From CAYRFQ01 sp964423615 (lineage in GTDB: Bacteria; Planctomycetota; Planctomycetia; Gemmatales; Gemmataceae), in contig CAYRFQ010000010.1 of assembly GCA_964423615.1 (NCBI GenBank), positions 62,001 through 126,000 of the forward strand: a stretch of 64,000 bases of DNA. Reading direction: 5' to 3'. The stretch's first letter is position 1. The number at the start of each line of letters is the position of its first letter. The position numbers were made by a program, and so were the translations under genes. Below are positions 1-9,391 of this stretch, piece after piece. The notes beneath the pieces are model-generated. The model saw only the letters and a program-made list of their open reading frames with translations, did not search any database and was not told the DNA's origin.

Positions 1-1
1 G

Positions 2-3000
2 TTGTTTGATGCGGAATCCCTTTGTGAGAAACTCCTGCATATCGATCCTGATCACGCACACACTTGGTACACCCTCGCGATCATCGATCATTCCCAACAA
101 CGTTACCAACAGGCCCTGGAGAGGATCGGCCGAGCTCTCGCCATCCATCCCGACGAGGCGAAATACCAAACCTTCCAAGGAAGCGTGCTGGTGGCCCTCG
201 GTCGGGTCTCCGAGGCTTTGATTTGTTACCTACGAGCCGTCGAGTTAGAACCTTCGAATGGCCTGGCGTTTTACAACTTGGGTTGGACGTATTACACACT
301 GAATCAACGAGACGCAGCCCAGCGGGCCTATGAACAGGCAACAGAACTGGCTCCCACAAATCCGAAAATCTGGAACAACCTCGGGAATGTCTACAGAGAT
401 GCGCAGGACTTCGTCCGAGCCCATCGGTGTTACGATCAAGCGCTGAAGGTAAATCCCAAATACGCAACAGCGTACCTCAACAAGGGCACAGCGTATTATA
501 AATCGGGAGACTTCGATTCGGCCCAAACCTTCTTCGACAGAGCCATACAAATCAACCCAAACCACTTCGAAGCACGCATACACCGCTCGTGTGTGAACCT
601 GCTCAATGGCAAGTTCGAACAAGGATGGAAAGAATACGAATATCGATGGCTCCGTCCAGGGCATTCCAAACCATCTGTTTCTCACCTCGAATGGGACGGA
701 ACACCATTGGCAGGCCGAACGTTGCTTCTGTATTCGGAACAAGGAATGGGAGATACCATCCACTTCGCACGCTACGCCAAGTTGATAAAGCAAAGTCACA
801 AAACGAGAATCGTCCTGACGTGCCAAGTTCCTCTGGTCTCGCTACTCTCGCGATGTCCTGGAATCGATGTTTGTGTTCCCAAGGGCCAACCACTCCCTGC
901 CTTTGACGTCCATTTGGGATTGCTGAGCCTTCCGAGACTCTTGCAAACCGAGGCCGACACGATTCCTGGTGAAGTCCCCTACTTGTTCGCCAAGTCAGAC
1001 CGGATCGGGTATTGGAGAAACCAACTCGAATCGATCTCCGCCAAGAAAATCGGAATACTTTGGCAAGGCAGTCCGGACTTTCCGGGAGACCCACAGCGGT
1101 CGTTGAAACTTCAACAATTCCGTCGAATCGCCGAGATTCCCAACGTCCAACTCATAAGTCTCCAGATGATCCACGGGACCGAGCAACTCGAGGCATGGAA
1201 TGGACCGAACATCCTGGACGTCACCAAACAGATCGACCGTCACCAAGGCTTTGAAGAGTTGGCCGCAGTCCTGATGAACCTGGACCTTTTGATTACCTGT
1301 GATACGGCCATCGCGCACTTGGCAGGCGCGTTGGCTGTTCCGGTGTGGGTATGCATTCCGTTCGTTCCCGATTGGAGGTGGCAACTCGAGCGAGAGGATT
1401 CCCCCTGGTATCGAACTATGCGATTGCTCCGACAATCGACCCTGGGGGACTGGAACTCTGTTTTCCAAAAGATTACGAAAACCCTGACCCAAGGCGAAAC
1501 ACAAACCGACGCCATATCGTCGACTCTAGCTAGGCCCTCATCTGGGATTCCAACGACCTCTTCCGAATCTGGCCCAACCAAGCAGGAACTTCTTCGCGAG
1601 ATCACAACCCAACGGAAGGCCAAGAGATTGCCCGAAACCGAGCGCCTTTGTCACGAGCTTCTAAAAATCGATCCGCAGCACGCCGCTACCTGGCACACCC
1701 TCGCGGTCATTGATCATTCCCAACATCGTTACCAAAAAGCTCTGGAAAGCGCCAATCGGGCCGTCCGCATCCATCCCAACGAGGCGAAATACCAAACTTT
1801 CAAAGGGCTCGTACTGGTGGCCCTTGGTCGGGTTTCGGAAGCCTTGGGCTGTTATCGACGGGCCGTTGAGTTACAACCCTCCAAAGGGGACTGCGCTTAC
1901 AACTTGGGTTGGGCACACCAACATCTCGGCCAATGGGATGCCGCCCAGACGGCCTATGAACGGGCTACGAACTTAGCCCCGATGGATCCGAAAGTTTGGA
2001 ACAATCTCGGGAACGTATACAAGGAAAAAAAGGACCTCACAAGAGCTCACCAATGCTTCGACCGAGCTTTGGAGTTGAATCCAAACTACTCCATCGCTCG
2101 CATGAACCGATCGCTGCTCTACCTACTCCTTGGAAGGTTCGCAGAGGGATGGGATGAGTACGAAAGCCGTTGGCTCAAACCCGGAAATCCCAAGCCACCG
2201 CTGCCTCACCCCGAATGGGACGGAACACCTTTGGCAGGCCGAACGTTGCTTCTGTATTCGGAGCAAGGAATGGGGGATACCATCCACTTCGCACGCTATG
2301 CTAAGTTGATCAAGCATAGCCACCAGACGAAAATCGTCTTAACGTCCCAAGCTCCTCTTGGCTCATTGCTTTCGCGATGCCCTGGAATCGATGTTTGTGT
2401 GCCCAAGGGCCAACCACTTCCTGCCTTTGACGTTCACCTGGGGCTGTTGAGCCTTCCGAGACTCTTGCAAACCGAGGCCGACACGATTCCTGGTGAAGTC
2501 CCCTACTTGTTCGCCAAGTCAGACCGGATCGGGTATTGGAGAAACCAACTCGAATCGATCTCCGCCAAGAAAATCGGAATACTTTGGCAAGGCAGTCCGG
2601 ACTTTCCGGGAGACCCACAGCGGTCGTTGAAACTTCAACAATTCCGTCGAATCGCCGAGATTCCCAACGTCCAACTCATAAGTCTCCAAATGATCCACGG
2701 GACCGAGCAACTCGAGGCCTGGAATGGACCGAACATCCTGGACGTCACCAAACAAATCGACAGTAACCAAGGCTTCGAAGAGTTGGCCGCGGTCCTCATG
2801 AACCTAGATTTGGTTATTAGCTGTGATACCGTCATCGCGCACTTGGCAGGCGCGTTGGCTGTTCCGGTGTGGGTGTGCATTCCGTTCGTTCCCGATTGGA
2901 GGTGGCAGCTTGAGCGAGAGGACTCCCCCTGGTATCCAACTATGCGATTATTCCGGCAGGAACGCGTCGGAGACTGGGAGAGCGTGGTATCCAAAATGAT

Positions 3001-3031
3001 CAAGAAACTTAATGTCAACGAATGGGAGTAA
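2..3031 (+). CDS. TPR / GT9-like glycosyltransferase protein, internally duplicated, 5' end cut by window
   Basis: The protein has two copies of one module in tandem. Each copy starts with tetratricopeptide repeats (about residues 1-200 and 525-700) and ends in a domain resembling the ADP-heptose/GT9-like transferase tail of many planctomycete TPR proteins (about 235-490 and 745-1000). Seen motifs are EQGMGDTIHFARYAKLIK in both copies, CDTAIAHLAGALAVPVWV in the first and CDTVIAHLAGALAVPVWV in the second. The copies sit 1524 bp apart, and a 241-bp stretch (924-1164 versus 2448-2688) is identical, so they have recombined recently. The readable frame begins with TTG at base 2 and probably continues upstream of the window. 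Likely role, inferred from family: transfer of sugars to protein or envelope targets. Substrate is unknown. Confidence 0.85.
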   Translation: MFDAESLCEKLLHIDPDHAHTWYTLAIIDHSQQRYQQALERIGRALAIHPDEAKYQTFQGSVLVALGRVSEALICYLRAVELEPSNGLAFYNLGWTYYTLNQRDAAQRAYEQATELAPTNPKIWNNLGNVYRDAQDFVRAHRCYDQALKVNPKYATAYLNKGTAYYKSGDFDSAQTFFDRAIQINPNHFEARIHRSCVNLLNGKFEQGWKEYEYRWLRPGHSKPSVSHLEWDGTPLAGRTLLLYSEQGMGDTIHFARYAKLIKQSHKTRIVLTCQVPLVSLLSRCPGIDVCVPKGQPLPAFDVHLGLLSLPRLLQTEADTIPGEVPYLFAKSDRIGYWRNQLESISAKKIGILWQGSPDFPGDPQRSLKLQQFRRIAEIPNVQLISLQMIHGTEQLEAWNGPNILDVTKQIDRHQGFEELAAVLMNLDLLITCDTAIAHLAGALAVPVWVCIPFVPDWRWQLEREDSPWYRTMRLLRQSTLGDWNSVFQKITKTLTQGETQTDAISSTLARPSSGIPTTSSESGPTKQELLREITTQRKAKRLPETERLCHELLKIDPQHAATWHTLAVIDHSQHRYQKALESANRAVRIHPNEAKYQTFKGLVLVALGRVSEALGCYRRAVELQPSKGDCAYNLGWAHQHLGQWDAAQTAYERATNLAPMDPKVWNNLGNVYKEKKDLTRAHQCFDRALELNPNYSIARMNRSLLYLLLGRFAEGWDEYESRWLKPGNPKPPLPHPEWDGTPLAGRTLLLYSEQGMGDTIHFARYAKLIKHSHQTKIVLTSQAPLGSLLSRCPGIDVCVPKGQPLPAFDVHLGLLSLPRLLQTEADTIPGEVPYLFAKSDRIGYWRNQLESISAKKIGILWQGSPDFPGDPQRSLKLQQFRRIAEIPNVQLISLQMIHGTEQLEAWNGPNILDVTKQIDSNQGFEELAAVLMNLDLVISCDTVIAHLAGALAVPVWVCIPFVPDWRWQLEREDSPWYPTMRLFRQERVGDWESVVSKMIKKLNVNEWE

Positions 3032-3235
3032 AGGCAGTTCCATTGTCAGCTCCCCCTTGCTGGTCGTGTTGTGTTGACATACGAAACCAACCCCGAGACC
3101 GTTATCGTCCTCACCGATCGAAAAATCGAATTCTTCCGGCGATCGTACATTTCCAAGCTGCCCCGGTGGGTTGTGTTTTCTGAAGAGTCTCGCCTAAGAT
3201 GAATTATGGGACCTCTTTTTTTGGCGAGTCAAACG

Positions 3236-3832
3236 ATGCGAAACTTTTACCTCATTGATGGTTACAATTTAATGCACGCGTTGGGGCATTTTCCAACGAC
3301 GGTGGCCCATGGCAGTCTTAGGAAAGCTCGCAATATTCTACTCGCTCAAATCGCACACGCCCACAAACACGAAGAGTGCGAAGTAACTGTCGTTTTCGAT
3401 GCCGCCAACGCCCCTCTCCATTTACCCTCGCGGATCCGATTCAAGAACGTTCTCATTCTCTTCGCTGTGAAACATGACGAAGCCGACGACCTTATCGAAG
3501 AACGTATTCGCCACGACTCGAGCCCCAAACAACTCCATGTTGTTTCGAACGACCTTCGTTTGCGAACGGCAGCCAAACGCAGACGCTGCCGTGTGTTGAC
3601 GTGTGACGATTATATGGACCTGATCGAAAAAATGGCGAGGGAGCAGGGCCGACTCGAAACGACTCAGTTCGATCCCGATAAATCTGACGAGGACGAGAAG
3701 GAATACTGGGGTGCGAAATTCGATCACCTGAACAACGACCCGGATATGAAAGAGCTGTTCGATCCCTTTCAATTCGACGAATTTAACCTCGACGAATTCG
3801 ACTTCGAAGACTTTGCCGATGGCCCGACGTGA
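3236..3832 (+). CDS. YacP-like NYN-domain protein (predicted ribonuclease)
   Basis: This 198-residue protein opens with YLIDGYNLMHALG, the N-terminal signature of the NYN/PIN-fold YacP family. It continues with conserved acidic positions (VVFDAAN, DEADDLIEE, VVSNDLRLRTAAKRRRC) expected for a metal-dependent RNase fold. NYN proteins of this group are predicted to act in RNA processing or decay; Bacillus YacP (Rae1) cleaves mRNA on the ribosome. I start at the ATG at 3236, which gives the usual family N-terminus; an in-frame ATG at 3206 adds ten residues with no better ribosome site. The C-terminal 40 residues are unusual, with acidic and Phe-rich repeats (FDPFQFDEFNLDEFDFEDF). It stands alone between the TPR gene and serC. 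Confidence 0.75.
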   Translation: MRNFYLIDGYNLMHALGHFPTTVAHGSLRKARNILLAQIAHAHKHEECEVTVVFDAANAPLHLPSRIRFKNVLILFAVKHDEADDLIEERIRHDSSPKQLHVVSNDLRLRTAAKRRRCRVLTCDDYMDLIEKMAREQGRLETTQFDPDKSDEDEKEYWGAKFDHLNNDPDMKELFDPFQFDEFNLDEFDFEDFADGPT

Positions 3833-3986
3833 TTGAGTTTTTCCCAGCGACTCTTTTGGACACTGCCACGATTACCCCTCTCCGCTCTCCACCCCGCATC
3901 CCGCTTCGGTTCGTTCTTCCTATAATCTCAGAGTTCGTAAAGCCAGATTTCGAATTCGCCTTTTTCCAAGAAAGGACTTTTCCGAC

Positions 3987-5081
3987 ATGGAAAATCGTGT
4001 GTATAACTTTTCTGCCGGACCAGCTACGTTGCCGTTACCTGTGCTCCAGGAAGCCCAAAGAGACTTGTTGGCGTTGCCAGGCGTGGGAGCTTCTGTGATG
4101 GAAATTAGTCATCGCTCCCCAACGTCGGTGAAAATCTTCGAGGAGACCGAACAGAATATCCGTACGCTTTTACAACTACCCGATAACTTCCGCGTGTTGT
4201 TTCTACAAGGGGGAGCAAGGCTCCATTTCGTCTTGGTTCCTTACAATTTTCTACAAGGACAGGAGAAGCCAGCCAGTTACATCGTTACTGGTTCCTGGGG
4301 AAAAAAAGCCATCGCCGACGCTAAAAAATTTGGAAATGTCCACGTCGCCTTCAACGGCGAGGCCGACAAATACATGCGTGTCCCCGAAGATGATGGGATC
4401 AATGTCGATCCAAACTCGGTGTATGCTCATTTCACGTCCAACGAAACAATTCAAGGTGTTCAGTTTGCCAAAGAACCCGATGTTGGTGATGTCCCGTTGG
4501 TCTGCGATGCTTCGTCAGACATATTCTCGCGACCGTTGGATTTGAAGCGTTACGGAGTCATCTACGGCGGAGCCCAGAAGAACGCCGGTCCCGCAGGCGT
4601 GACGTTAGTGATCATTCGAGACGACATGTTGGCGCGGCTGGAGAATGCCGGTTTCCCGGACATGTTCAACTACAACAAGCACGCCGAGGCCCAATCGATG
4701 CAGAACACCCCACCGGTGTTCGCAGTCTATATCGTCAAACTCGTCACCAATTGGCTCATTAAAGAAATCGGCGGGTTGGCAGAAATGGACAAAATCAACA
4801 CCGAAAAGGCCAAACTCTTGTACGACGTCATCGATCAGAGCAACGGCTTCTACAAAGGCTGTGCCTATCCCGAGAGTCGGTCGAAAATGAATGTCACGTT
4901 CACGCTCGCGAATCCGGAACTGGAGAGTGCTTTCCTCACGCAAGCCAAGGAACGAAATCTAACGGACCTGAAAGGCCATCGAAGTGTCGGCGGGTTTCGC
5001 GCATCGATCTACAACGCCATGCCTCGGGAAGGTGTCGTTGCCCTTTGTGGCTTCATGGCCGAATTTGCCGAGAAGAATTAA
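3987..5081 (+). CDS. serC: Phosphoserine aminotransferase
   Basis: This 364-residue protein is a PLP enzyme that converts 3-phosphohydroxypyruvate and glutamate to phosphoserine in serine synthesis; it also acts on the matching pyridoxine intermediate. It has the family opening VYNFSAGPATLPLPVLQEAQ, the segment EISHRSP, the substrate and cofactor stretch CDASSDIFSRP, and the PLP lysine in YGGAQKNAGPAG. The C-terminus carries HRSVGGFRASIYNAMP, which is also characteristic. Length matches the family at about 360. A good ribosome site (AAAGGA, about 12 bases upstream) supports the start. In the family segment LFLQGGA the usual following S/T-rich residues read RLHFVLVPYN, a mild variation. It is monocistronic as far as can be seen. 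Confidence 0.95.
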   Translation: MENRVYNFSAGPATLPLPVLQEAQRDLLALPGVGASVMEISHRSPTSVKIFEETEQNIRTLLQLPDNFRVLFLQGGARLHFVLVPYNFLQGQEKPASYIVTGSWGKKAIADAKKFGNVHVAFNGEADKYMRVPEDDGINVDPNSVYAHFTSNETIQGVQFAKEPDVGDVPLVCDASSDIFSRPLDLKRYGVIYGGAQKNAGPAGVTLVIIRDDMLARLENAGFPDMFNYNKHAEAQSMQNTPPVFAVYIVKLVTNWLIKEIGGLAEMDKINTEKAKLLYDVIDQSNGFYKGCAYPESRSKMNVTFTLANPELESAFLTQAKERNLTDLKGHRSVGGFRASIYNAMPREGVVALCGFMAEFAEKN

Positions 5082-5134
5082 GACCTCAGTCCGCCAAAAA
5101 GACAGTCTAAAATCTAGCCGGCAACACAACAACA

Positions 5135-5175
5135 CCCGCCCGACCTGAGGTCCAAATGGACTTGGGTCGAGCGGG
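5135..5175. terminator. Hairpin between convergent serC and the 5.2 kb gene
   Basis: An interrupted stem pairs CCCGC with GCGGG, CGACC with GGTCG, and GTCC with GGAC around an AAAT loop. It lies 53 bases after the serC stop and 58 bases before the end of the opposing gene. Neither side has a clean T-run, so a bidirectional terminator role is inferred from position and stem strength. Confidence 0.5.
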
Positions 5176-5232
5176 CAGAGGGACATTCAGACACACGCTT
5201 CGTTGGGAGCCTACTTCTCAGATGGTGTTGCT

Positions 5233-5556
5233 TTAGTAACCACGCGGGCCGTAATAGTAGTTACGATGAGGGGGACTGAAGCAAGACCGTCGGGGCGGCC
5301 CGTACCGATAACCACGGGGAGCAACGTAAACAGGTTGTCGGTCACGAACAACGACGGTCCGACGAGGTTGGACTACAACCGGCCCCCGACGATACACATC
5401 TCGGACAGGAACAGGACGGAAAGCACGTCCCCTGTCGTAATCGCGACCGACATTAAAACGAACTGAGAGACCGAACTGCGCCTTACTTTCACTGGGCAAT
5501 CCAAGCATCAGGGCCGAAAGAAAAGCAACCGTTCCGAGAGAATAAATCGTCCGCAT
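5233..5556 (-). CDS. Small secreted Arg/Tyr/Pro-rich protein of unknown function
   Basis: This 107-residue protein begins with a clear signal peptide (MRTIYSLGTVAFLSALMLG, likely cleaved after SKAQ or nearby). The mature part is only about 80 residues and is basic, rich in Arg, Tyr, Pro and Val, and ends in YYYGPRGY. No catalytic motif is visible. Similar low-complexity secreted proteins are common in planctomycete genomes and may be cell-wall or matrix components; that is inference. It is transcribed toward serC, and a 7-bp stem (5635-5641 with 5651-5657) sits about 80 bases upstream of its start in what is probably its leader. Confidence 0.6.
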   Translation of the reverse strand: MRTIYSLGTVAFLSALMLGLPSESKAQFGLSVRFNVGRDYDRGRAFRPVPVRDVYRRGPVVVQPRRTVVVRDRQPVYVAPRGYRYGPPRRSCFSPPHRNYYYGPRGY

Positions 5557-6049
5557 CGAATCTCACTCCTCACTAGAGTTTGTTGTTGAGAGAGAGTTGC
5601 TGGGTCGTCCCTCTCATCTCCTGCGAAAGTGAGACGCAAGGCCACGAGATCCTTGCGCGAATCCAATTTTCTGACAAAGCTATGAGAACACCGTTGGGCA
5701 AGAGCGTATGGCGAGTATAGGCAAAAGAGAGCGTTTTTCACGCTATTGAGTGAACCAGTTTTTATGGTTCTCTGGACGAACAGTTGGTCGTTGGTTTCCA
5801 GAGTTTGTGTTCTTCTGTTTTGGTCAAACCCTGTTTCAAAGGTAGGCGATGGCTTGGGTCTGGGAACAAGCCAATCGCCTCTTTCTATTAGGACTCAAGA
5901 GTGGTCTGTTCGGCGTCTCTCGAGTCGGCCCGCCAAACTCTTTTTAGTCGTCCCTCGGGTGAAACACACAGACACAGATGTCTCGGACTTCAACTGCCTG
6001 TTCGATCCGCGAGACTTCAAAAACGGCTCGGAAAAGTAATGTCTGCCAG
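5557..6049. other. Non-coding stretch upstream of the small secreted gene and downstream of the S9 peptidase
   Basis: This 490-base stretch holds no convincing gene. It contains the leader of the 5.2 kb gene with an inverted repeat CGCAAGG/CCTTGCG at 5635-5657, and a stronger hairpin at 5845-5879 that is listed separately. Confidence 0.5.
5845..5879. terminator. Hairpin, possible terminator of the S9 peptidase
   Basis: GGCGAT and GGCTTG pair with CAAGCC and ATCGCC, with one bulged A and a 10-base loop. It lies 171 bases past the stop of the minus-strand S9 peptidase. The T-rich tail (TCTTTCTATT) follows it on the plus strand instead, so which strand it terminates is unclear. Confidence 0.35.
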
Positions 6050-8911
6050 CTATGGCGTTTTCTTCTCGGTCGTTTCCAGACCCAACGTTCGTCCTTTTTC
6101 GACGGCAGGGACACCAGAAGAAAGCCAACGCGGCGCTGGGGCTCCCTTGCAATAATGGTCGAAGAATTGTTGCATCCGGACCGCCCAGTCACGACGATTT
6201 CTATCTTGAGTCAACCCGTGTTGCTCGCCATTGTAATTGAGCATCCAACAAGGGCGACCGAGTCGACGCAACGCCACAAACATCTCGATCCCTTGGTACC
6301 ACGGCACTGCCCCGTCTTTGTCATTGTGCATCATCAACAATGGAGTACGCACTTGATCCGCCCAAAAGACAGGCGAGTTTTCGATGTACCGATGCTGCGC
6401 TTTCCATAAGGTCTCTCCGATTCGACTTTGTGTCTTCTCATACTGAAACATACGACTCTTACCACTCGACCATCGAATCCCACCGTAAGCACTTGTCATA
6501 TTACTCACTGGTGCACCCGCTTCGGCGGCCGCAAACATGTTTGTCTTGGTGACCAAATAAGCGATTTGGTATCCACCCCAGCTGTGTCCCTGAACTCCTA
6601 TCTTTTTCGGATGGACGAATTTTTTCTGGATCAACATGGTCACACCCGGCAGGACCGCATTGACACAGCTTTGTCCTGGGTGGCCGACTCGATAAGGAAT
6701 GTCAGGAACGAATACCAAATAGCCGCGACTCACATAAAAACTGATATTGATACTGGAACTCGATGGCCTCGGCGTGACATAACTATGGAGTGTGCTCGAC
6801 CGACGCTCGTAGAAGTAGACCATCATTGGGTACTTCTTGTTCGGATCGAATCCTTCGGGCTTATACAAAATTCCATCCAGTTTCGTGCCGTCTAAGGATC
6901 GCCAGTTGACTAGTTCTGCCGTCCCCCACAAAAACTTTTTCTGTTGGGGGTTTGCATCCGTCAAACGTTTCATGTTTTGGAAGCTGGTGTTCGTGAGCCA
7001 AACGTCGGGATACTTCTCAAAGGTCGATCGAGTCACAAGGATGCGATTGGCATTTTTCGCCTTGCCGACTGCACGAAGACTTTCATCAAGCATCACGAGC
7101 TTGGTGGGTTTCTTGGTTCCGAAAACCCGGTCTTGGTAATACCCAGAGGCTTTCGTACCAAAATGAAACGCCGACAAGAGCATCGGCTTTCGAGGATCAA
7201 TGCTTGTCTCCGACCGTTCGAGTCGTGTGTAGCGAAAACGGAGATTCTCCTTACGTCCAACTCCATCGGTCACACAAATCGCTGGAAGATCTGTCGCTGG
7301 ATCAATGGCCCAGATGTCGTGTTTGTCATAAACGAGAAACGCCTTGTCTCCTTTCAACCAACCAACCGTTCCGTAACTCCCCGGCAAAGCTGGCAGATCA
7401 TGAAGTTCGTTATACACTGGATGTGGAAGCCGACTTGTTAGGTTCACCACCTTCTGCGAAGCCACACTCATGGCCATCCAAGCACGTTTCCGATTGTCCC
7501 ACCAAGTGAGGTATTTCGCTTCCGGCGAAAGCGAGGCCGAGCTCTGTAGCTTTTTCAAAATGCGTTTGCGTTGACCCGTGGTCACATCGACAAAGTAGAT
7601 GTCATAGTAGGTCGGAGAGTCCCACGAACTAATCATCCGATAGGGTTTACTCGTTCGACCAACGGCGACATCCGCATCCCCTTTTGCGCCCACAGACACG
7701 GAAGAAAGCTCCTTGTCGGCAAGTTGAACGACCTTCTTGGTTGTTAGTTCCACCACGGCCCGATAAGAAGCGTTTCGCAGGAAATTCACGAACTTGAGTT
7801 GTTGAGGTTGTAGGTAGGGATCTTTCCAGTGCCAAATGTCGACTTTCACCTTTACCTTTTTGACCTTCTTTGGGTCCTCGGGTTTGGGCTTCGTGGTGAA
7901 GAATATCCGTTTTCCGTTGTTAGAAAACGACGGCGACGAGGCATTGATGACCCAGTCCTTGGGAATCCCCTCGGATTTCGGAGTGACGACAGGAATGGCT
8001 TTCTTCGTCCCTTCTGACCAACAATAAATGCACCACGCCGTCGGCTTGGTTTTCGTGTTGTCTCGATTCGTGAAAAACGCCAGCTGCTTCCCTCGACGAT
8101 CGAATACCAGGGATTGATAGTCTCCCTTTCCAGCTGCAACTGGCATGATCTTGGATGTTTTGGTTTCAAACAAATAAACGCCGGTCTCCCTCTCATTTTC
8201 CGACTGTCGCAGAAACGCAAGTCTCACTCCATCTTTGGTCCAAGAAAAACTCGAAACGTGAGTCTGTCGCCACTGAGCTTCGGTCTTCAAGTTCCTAACG
8301 ATCAAGTCGTATGAAGATGCCTTCCCCTTGGTGGTCTTCTCCGCGTCCTTTTTTGGATCGGATGTTCCCTTTTTTTCTGCTTTTTCGGCATCTCCACCAC
8401 TTTTGGGAGACGTCGTGCTTCTCTCGACAAGATAGGCAAGCCAACCAGTACCCTCACTCGGCAACGAAAAAGAGCGGACCCCTGGCTTGGTGAATTTCTT
8501 GCCCGAGGATAAGTCCAGAATGACAAGTTGCTGTTTCGGAGCCGGTGTTTTTACCGTCTTCTTGGTGTCGGACTTAGTTTTTGATTTCGTGGTCTTTTTC
8601 TTTTCCGGAGAAAGAAGATAGACCGCGTATCGGCTGTCGTTCGTGAATTGAACCGATCGTACTCGCTTTTCGGAATACTCTGGTTTTCCGGATCGATGAA
8701 CGATTTTGAGAACGGAATCGCCTTTTTTGACGCTGATCGTGTAGCGAATCCAATTTCCGTTATTCGAAATGGTTGGTGAGCTTACGCTGTTCCAAAGATC
8801 GTAACTTTTATGATCGAGAGGCTTCTTTTTTGATGTCTGCGCGGGGGTCTCGAGCCCCAACCCTCCCACGCAAATGAGGCAGAGGAATGGAATACAAAGT
8901 GTCCGTTGCAT
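6050..8911 (-). CDS. Secreted S9-family (prolyl oligopeptidase-type) serine peptidase
   Basis: This 953-residue protein has a signal peptide (MQRTLCIPFLCLICVGGLG), a long N-terminal beta-propeller region with WD40/TolB-like blades, and a C-terminal alpha/beta-hydrolase domain. The nucleophile lies in GVQGHSWGGYQIAYL (Ser about 777). The Asp is in MMHNDKDGAVPW and the His in NGEQHGLTQ, so the triad is complete. Family members cleave short peptides, here probably in the periplasm or outside the cell. The propeller holds a Lys-rich insert near residues 110-130 and another near 180-210. I start at 8911 because it gives a canonical signal peptide; an in-frame ATG at 8935 would add eight residues (MMKEQEFS). 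It faces away from the Tudor-like genes at 9.4 kb. Confidence 0.88.
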   Translation of the reverse strand: MQRTLCIPFLCLICVGGLGLETPAQTSKKKPLDHKSYDLWNSVSSPTISNNGNWIRYTISVKKGDSVLKIVHRSGKPEYSEKRVRSVQFTNDSRYAVYLLSPEKKKTTKSKTKSDTKKTVKTPAPKQQLVILDLSSGKKFTKPGVRSFSLPSEGTGWLAYLVERSTTSPKSGGDAEKAEKKGTSDPKKDAEKTTKGKASSYDLIVRNLKTEAQWRQTHVSSFSWTKDGVRLAFLRQSENERETGVYLFETKTSKIMPVAAGKGDYQSLVFDRRGKQLAFFTNRDNTKTKPTAWCIYCWSEGTKKAIPVVTPKSEGIPKDWVINASSPSFSNNGKRIFFTTKPKPEDPKKVKKVKVKVDIWHWKDPYLQPQQLKFVNFLRNASYRAVVELTTKKVVQLADKELSSVSVGAKGDADVAVGRTSKPYRMISSWDSPTYYDIYFVDVTTGQRKRILKKLQSSASLSPEAKYLTWWDNRKRAWMAMSVASQKVVNLTSRLPHPVYNELHDLPALPGSYGTVGWLKGDKAFLVYDKHDIWAIDPATDLPAICVTDGVGRKENLRFRYTRLERSETSIDPRKPMLLSAFHFGTKASGYYQDRVFGTKKPTKLVMLDESLRAVGKAKNANRILVTRSTFEKYPDVWLTNTSFQNMKRLTDANPQQKKFLWGTAELVNWRSLDGTKLDGILYKPEGFDPNKKYPMMVYFYERRSSTLHSYVTPRPSSSSINISFYVSRGYLVFVPDIPYRVGHPGQSCVNAVLPGVTMLIQKKFVHPKKIGVQGHSWGGYQIAYLVTKTNMFAAAEAGAPVSNMTSAYGGIRWSSGKSRMFQYEKTQSRIGETLWKAQHRYIENSPVFWADQVRTPLLMMHNDKDGAVPWYQGIEMFVALRRLGRPCWMLNYNGEQHGLTQDRNRRDWAVRMQQFFDHYCKGAPAPRWLSSGVPAVEKGRTLGLETTEKKTP

Positions 8912-9391
8912 GGAAAACTCTTGCTCTTTCATCAAAAGGGTGAATGAAGCGATCAGTTATCTTTGATTGCTGACCGTTTTCAGGAATCTTGTGGCAGTGC
9001 CTATCTTATCTATTTTGACATTCGAGAAGCAATTGCCATAGGCCTCGCGATGTTTCGGAATTGGGCTCGAGAAGATGTTTCTCTGGCTTTTGGAAAGAAT
9101 AGGGATCGGATCGATCTTTCGGTTTCTCATCCGAACCGGCTCTGCCCTTCCCTCCAAGTCCTTAACCGGCAGGCTCGCCCCTAGTAGTTTTTGTGCAATA
9201 AAGTCCCCGAGCTAACATTAAGTTTGCCCTGCGGGACTTCAACAGCTTGTCTACCATGGGTCGTTCATTTCGTGCGTACTTCCTTGACACGCCCGCACCC
9301 ACTTCTTACCTTTCACAGCTTGGAGTGGTTTGCCAAGAAGAACTCATCGCCGGTGCTCTGATTACACTCCGAAACAAATCAAGGAAGCTCC
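8912..9391. other. Divergent intergenic region (S9 peptidase / Tudor-like genes)
   Basis: This 480-base spacer lies between divergently transcribed genes and must hold both promoters. Short open frames here show no family features. The only promoter-like sequence noted is listed at 9284-9312. Confidence 0.5.
9284..9312 (+). promoter_or_regulatory. Possible sigma-70 promoter for the Tudor-like pair
   Basis: A perfect TTGACA at 9284-9289 is followed after 17 bases by TACCTT, which matches the minus-10 consensus only in part. It lies 80 bases upstream of the first Tudor-like start codon. It is a candidate by eye only. Confidence 0.25.
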
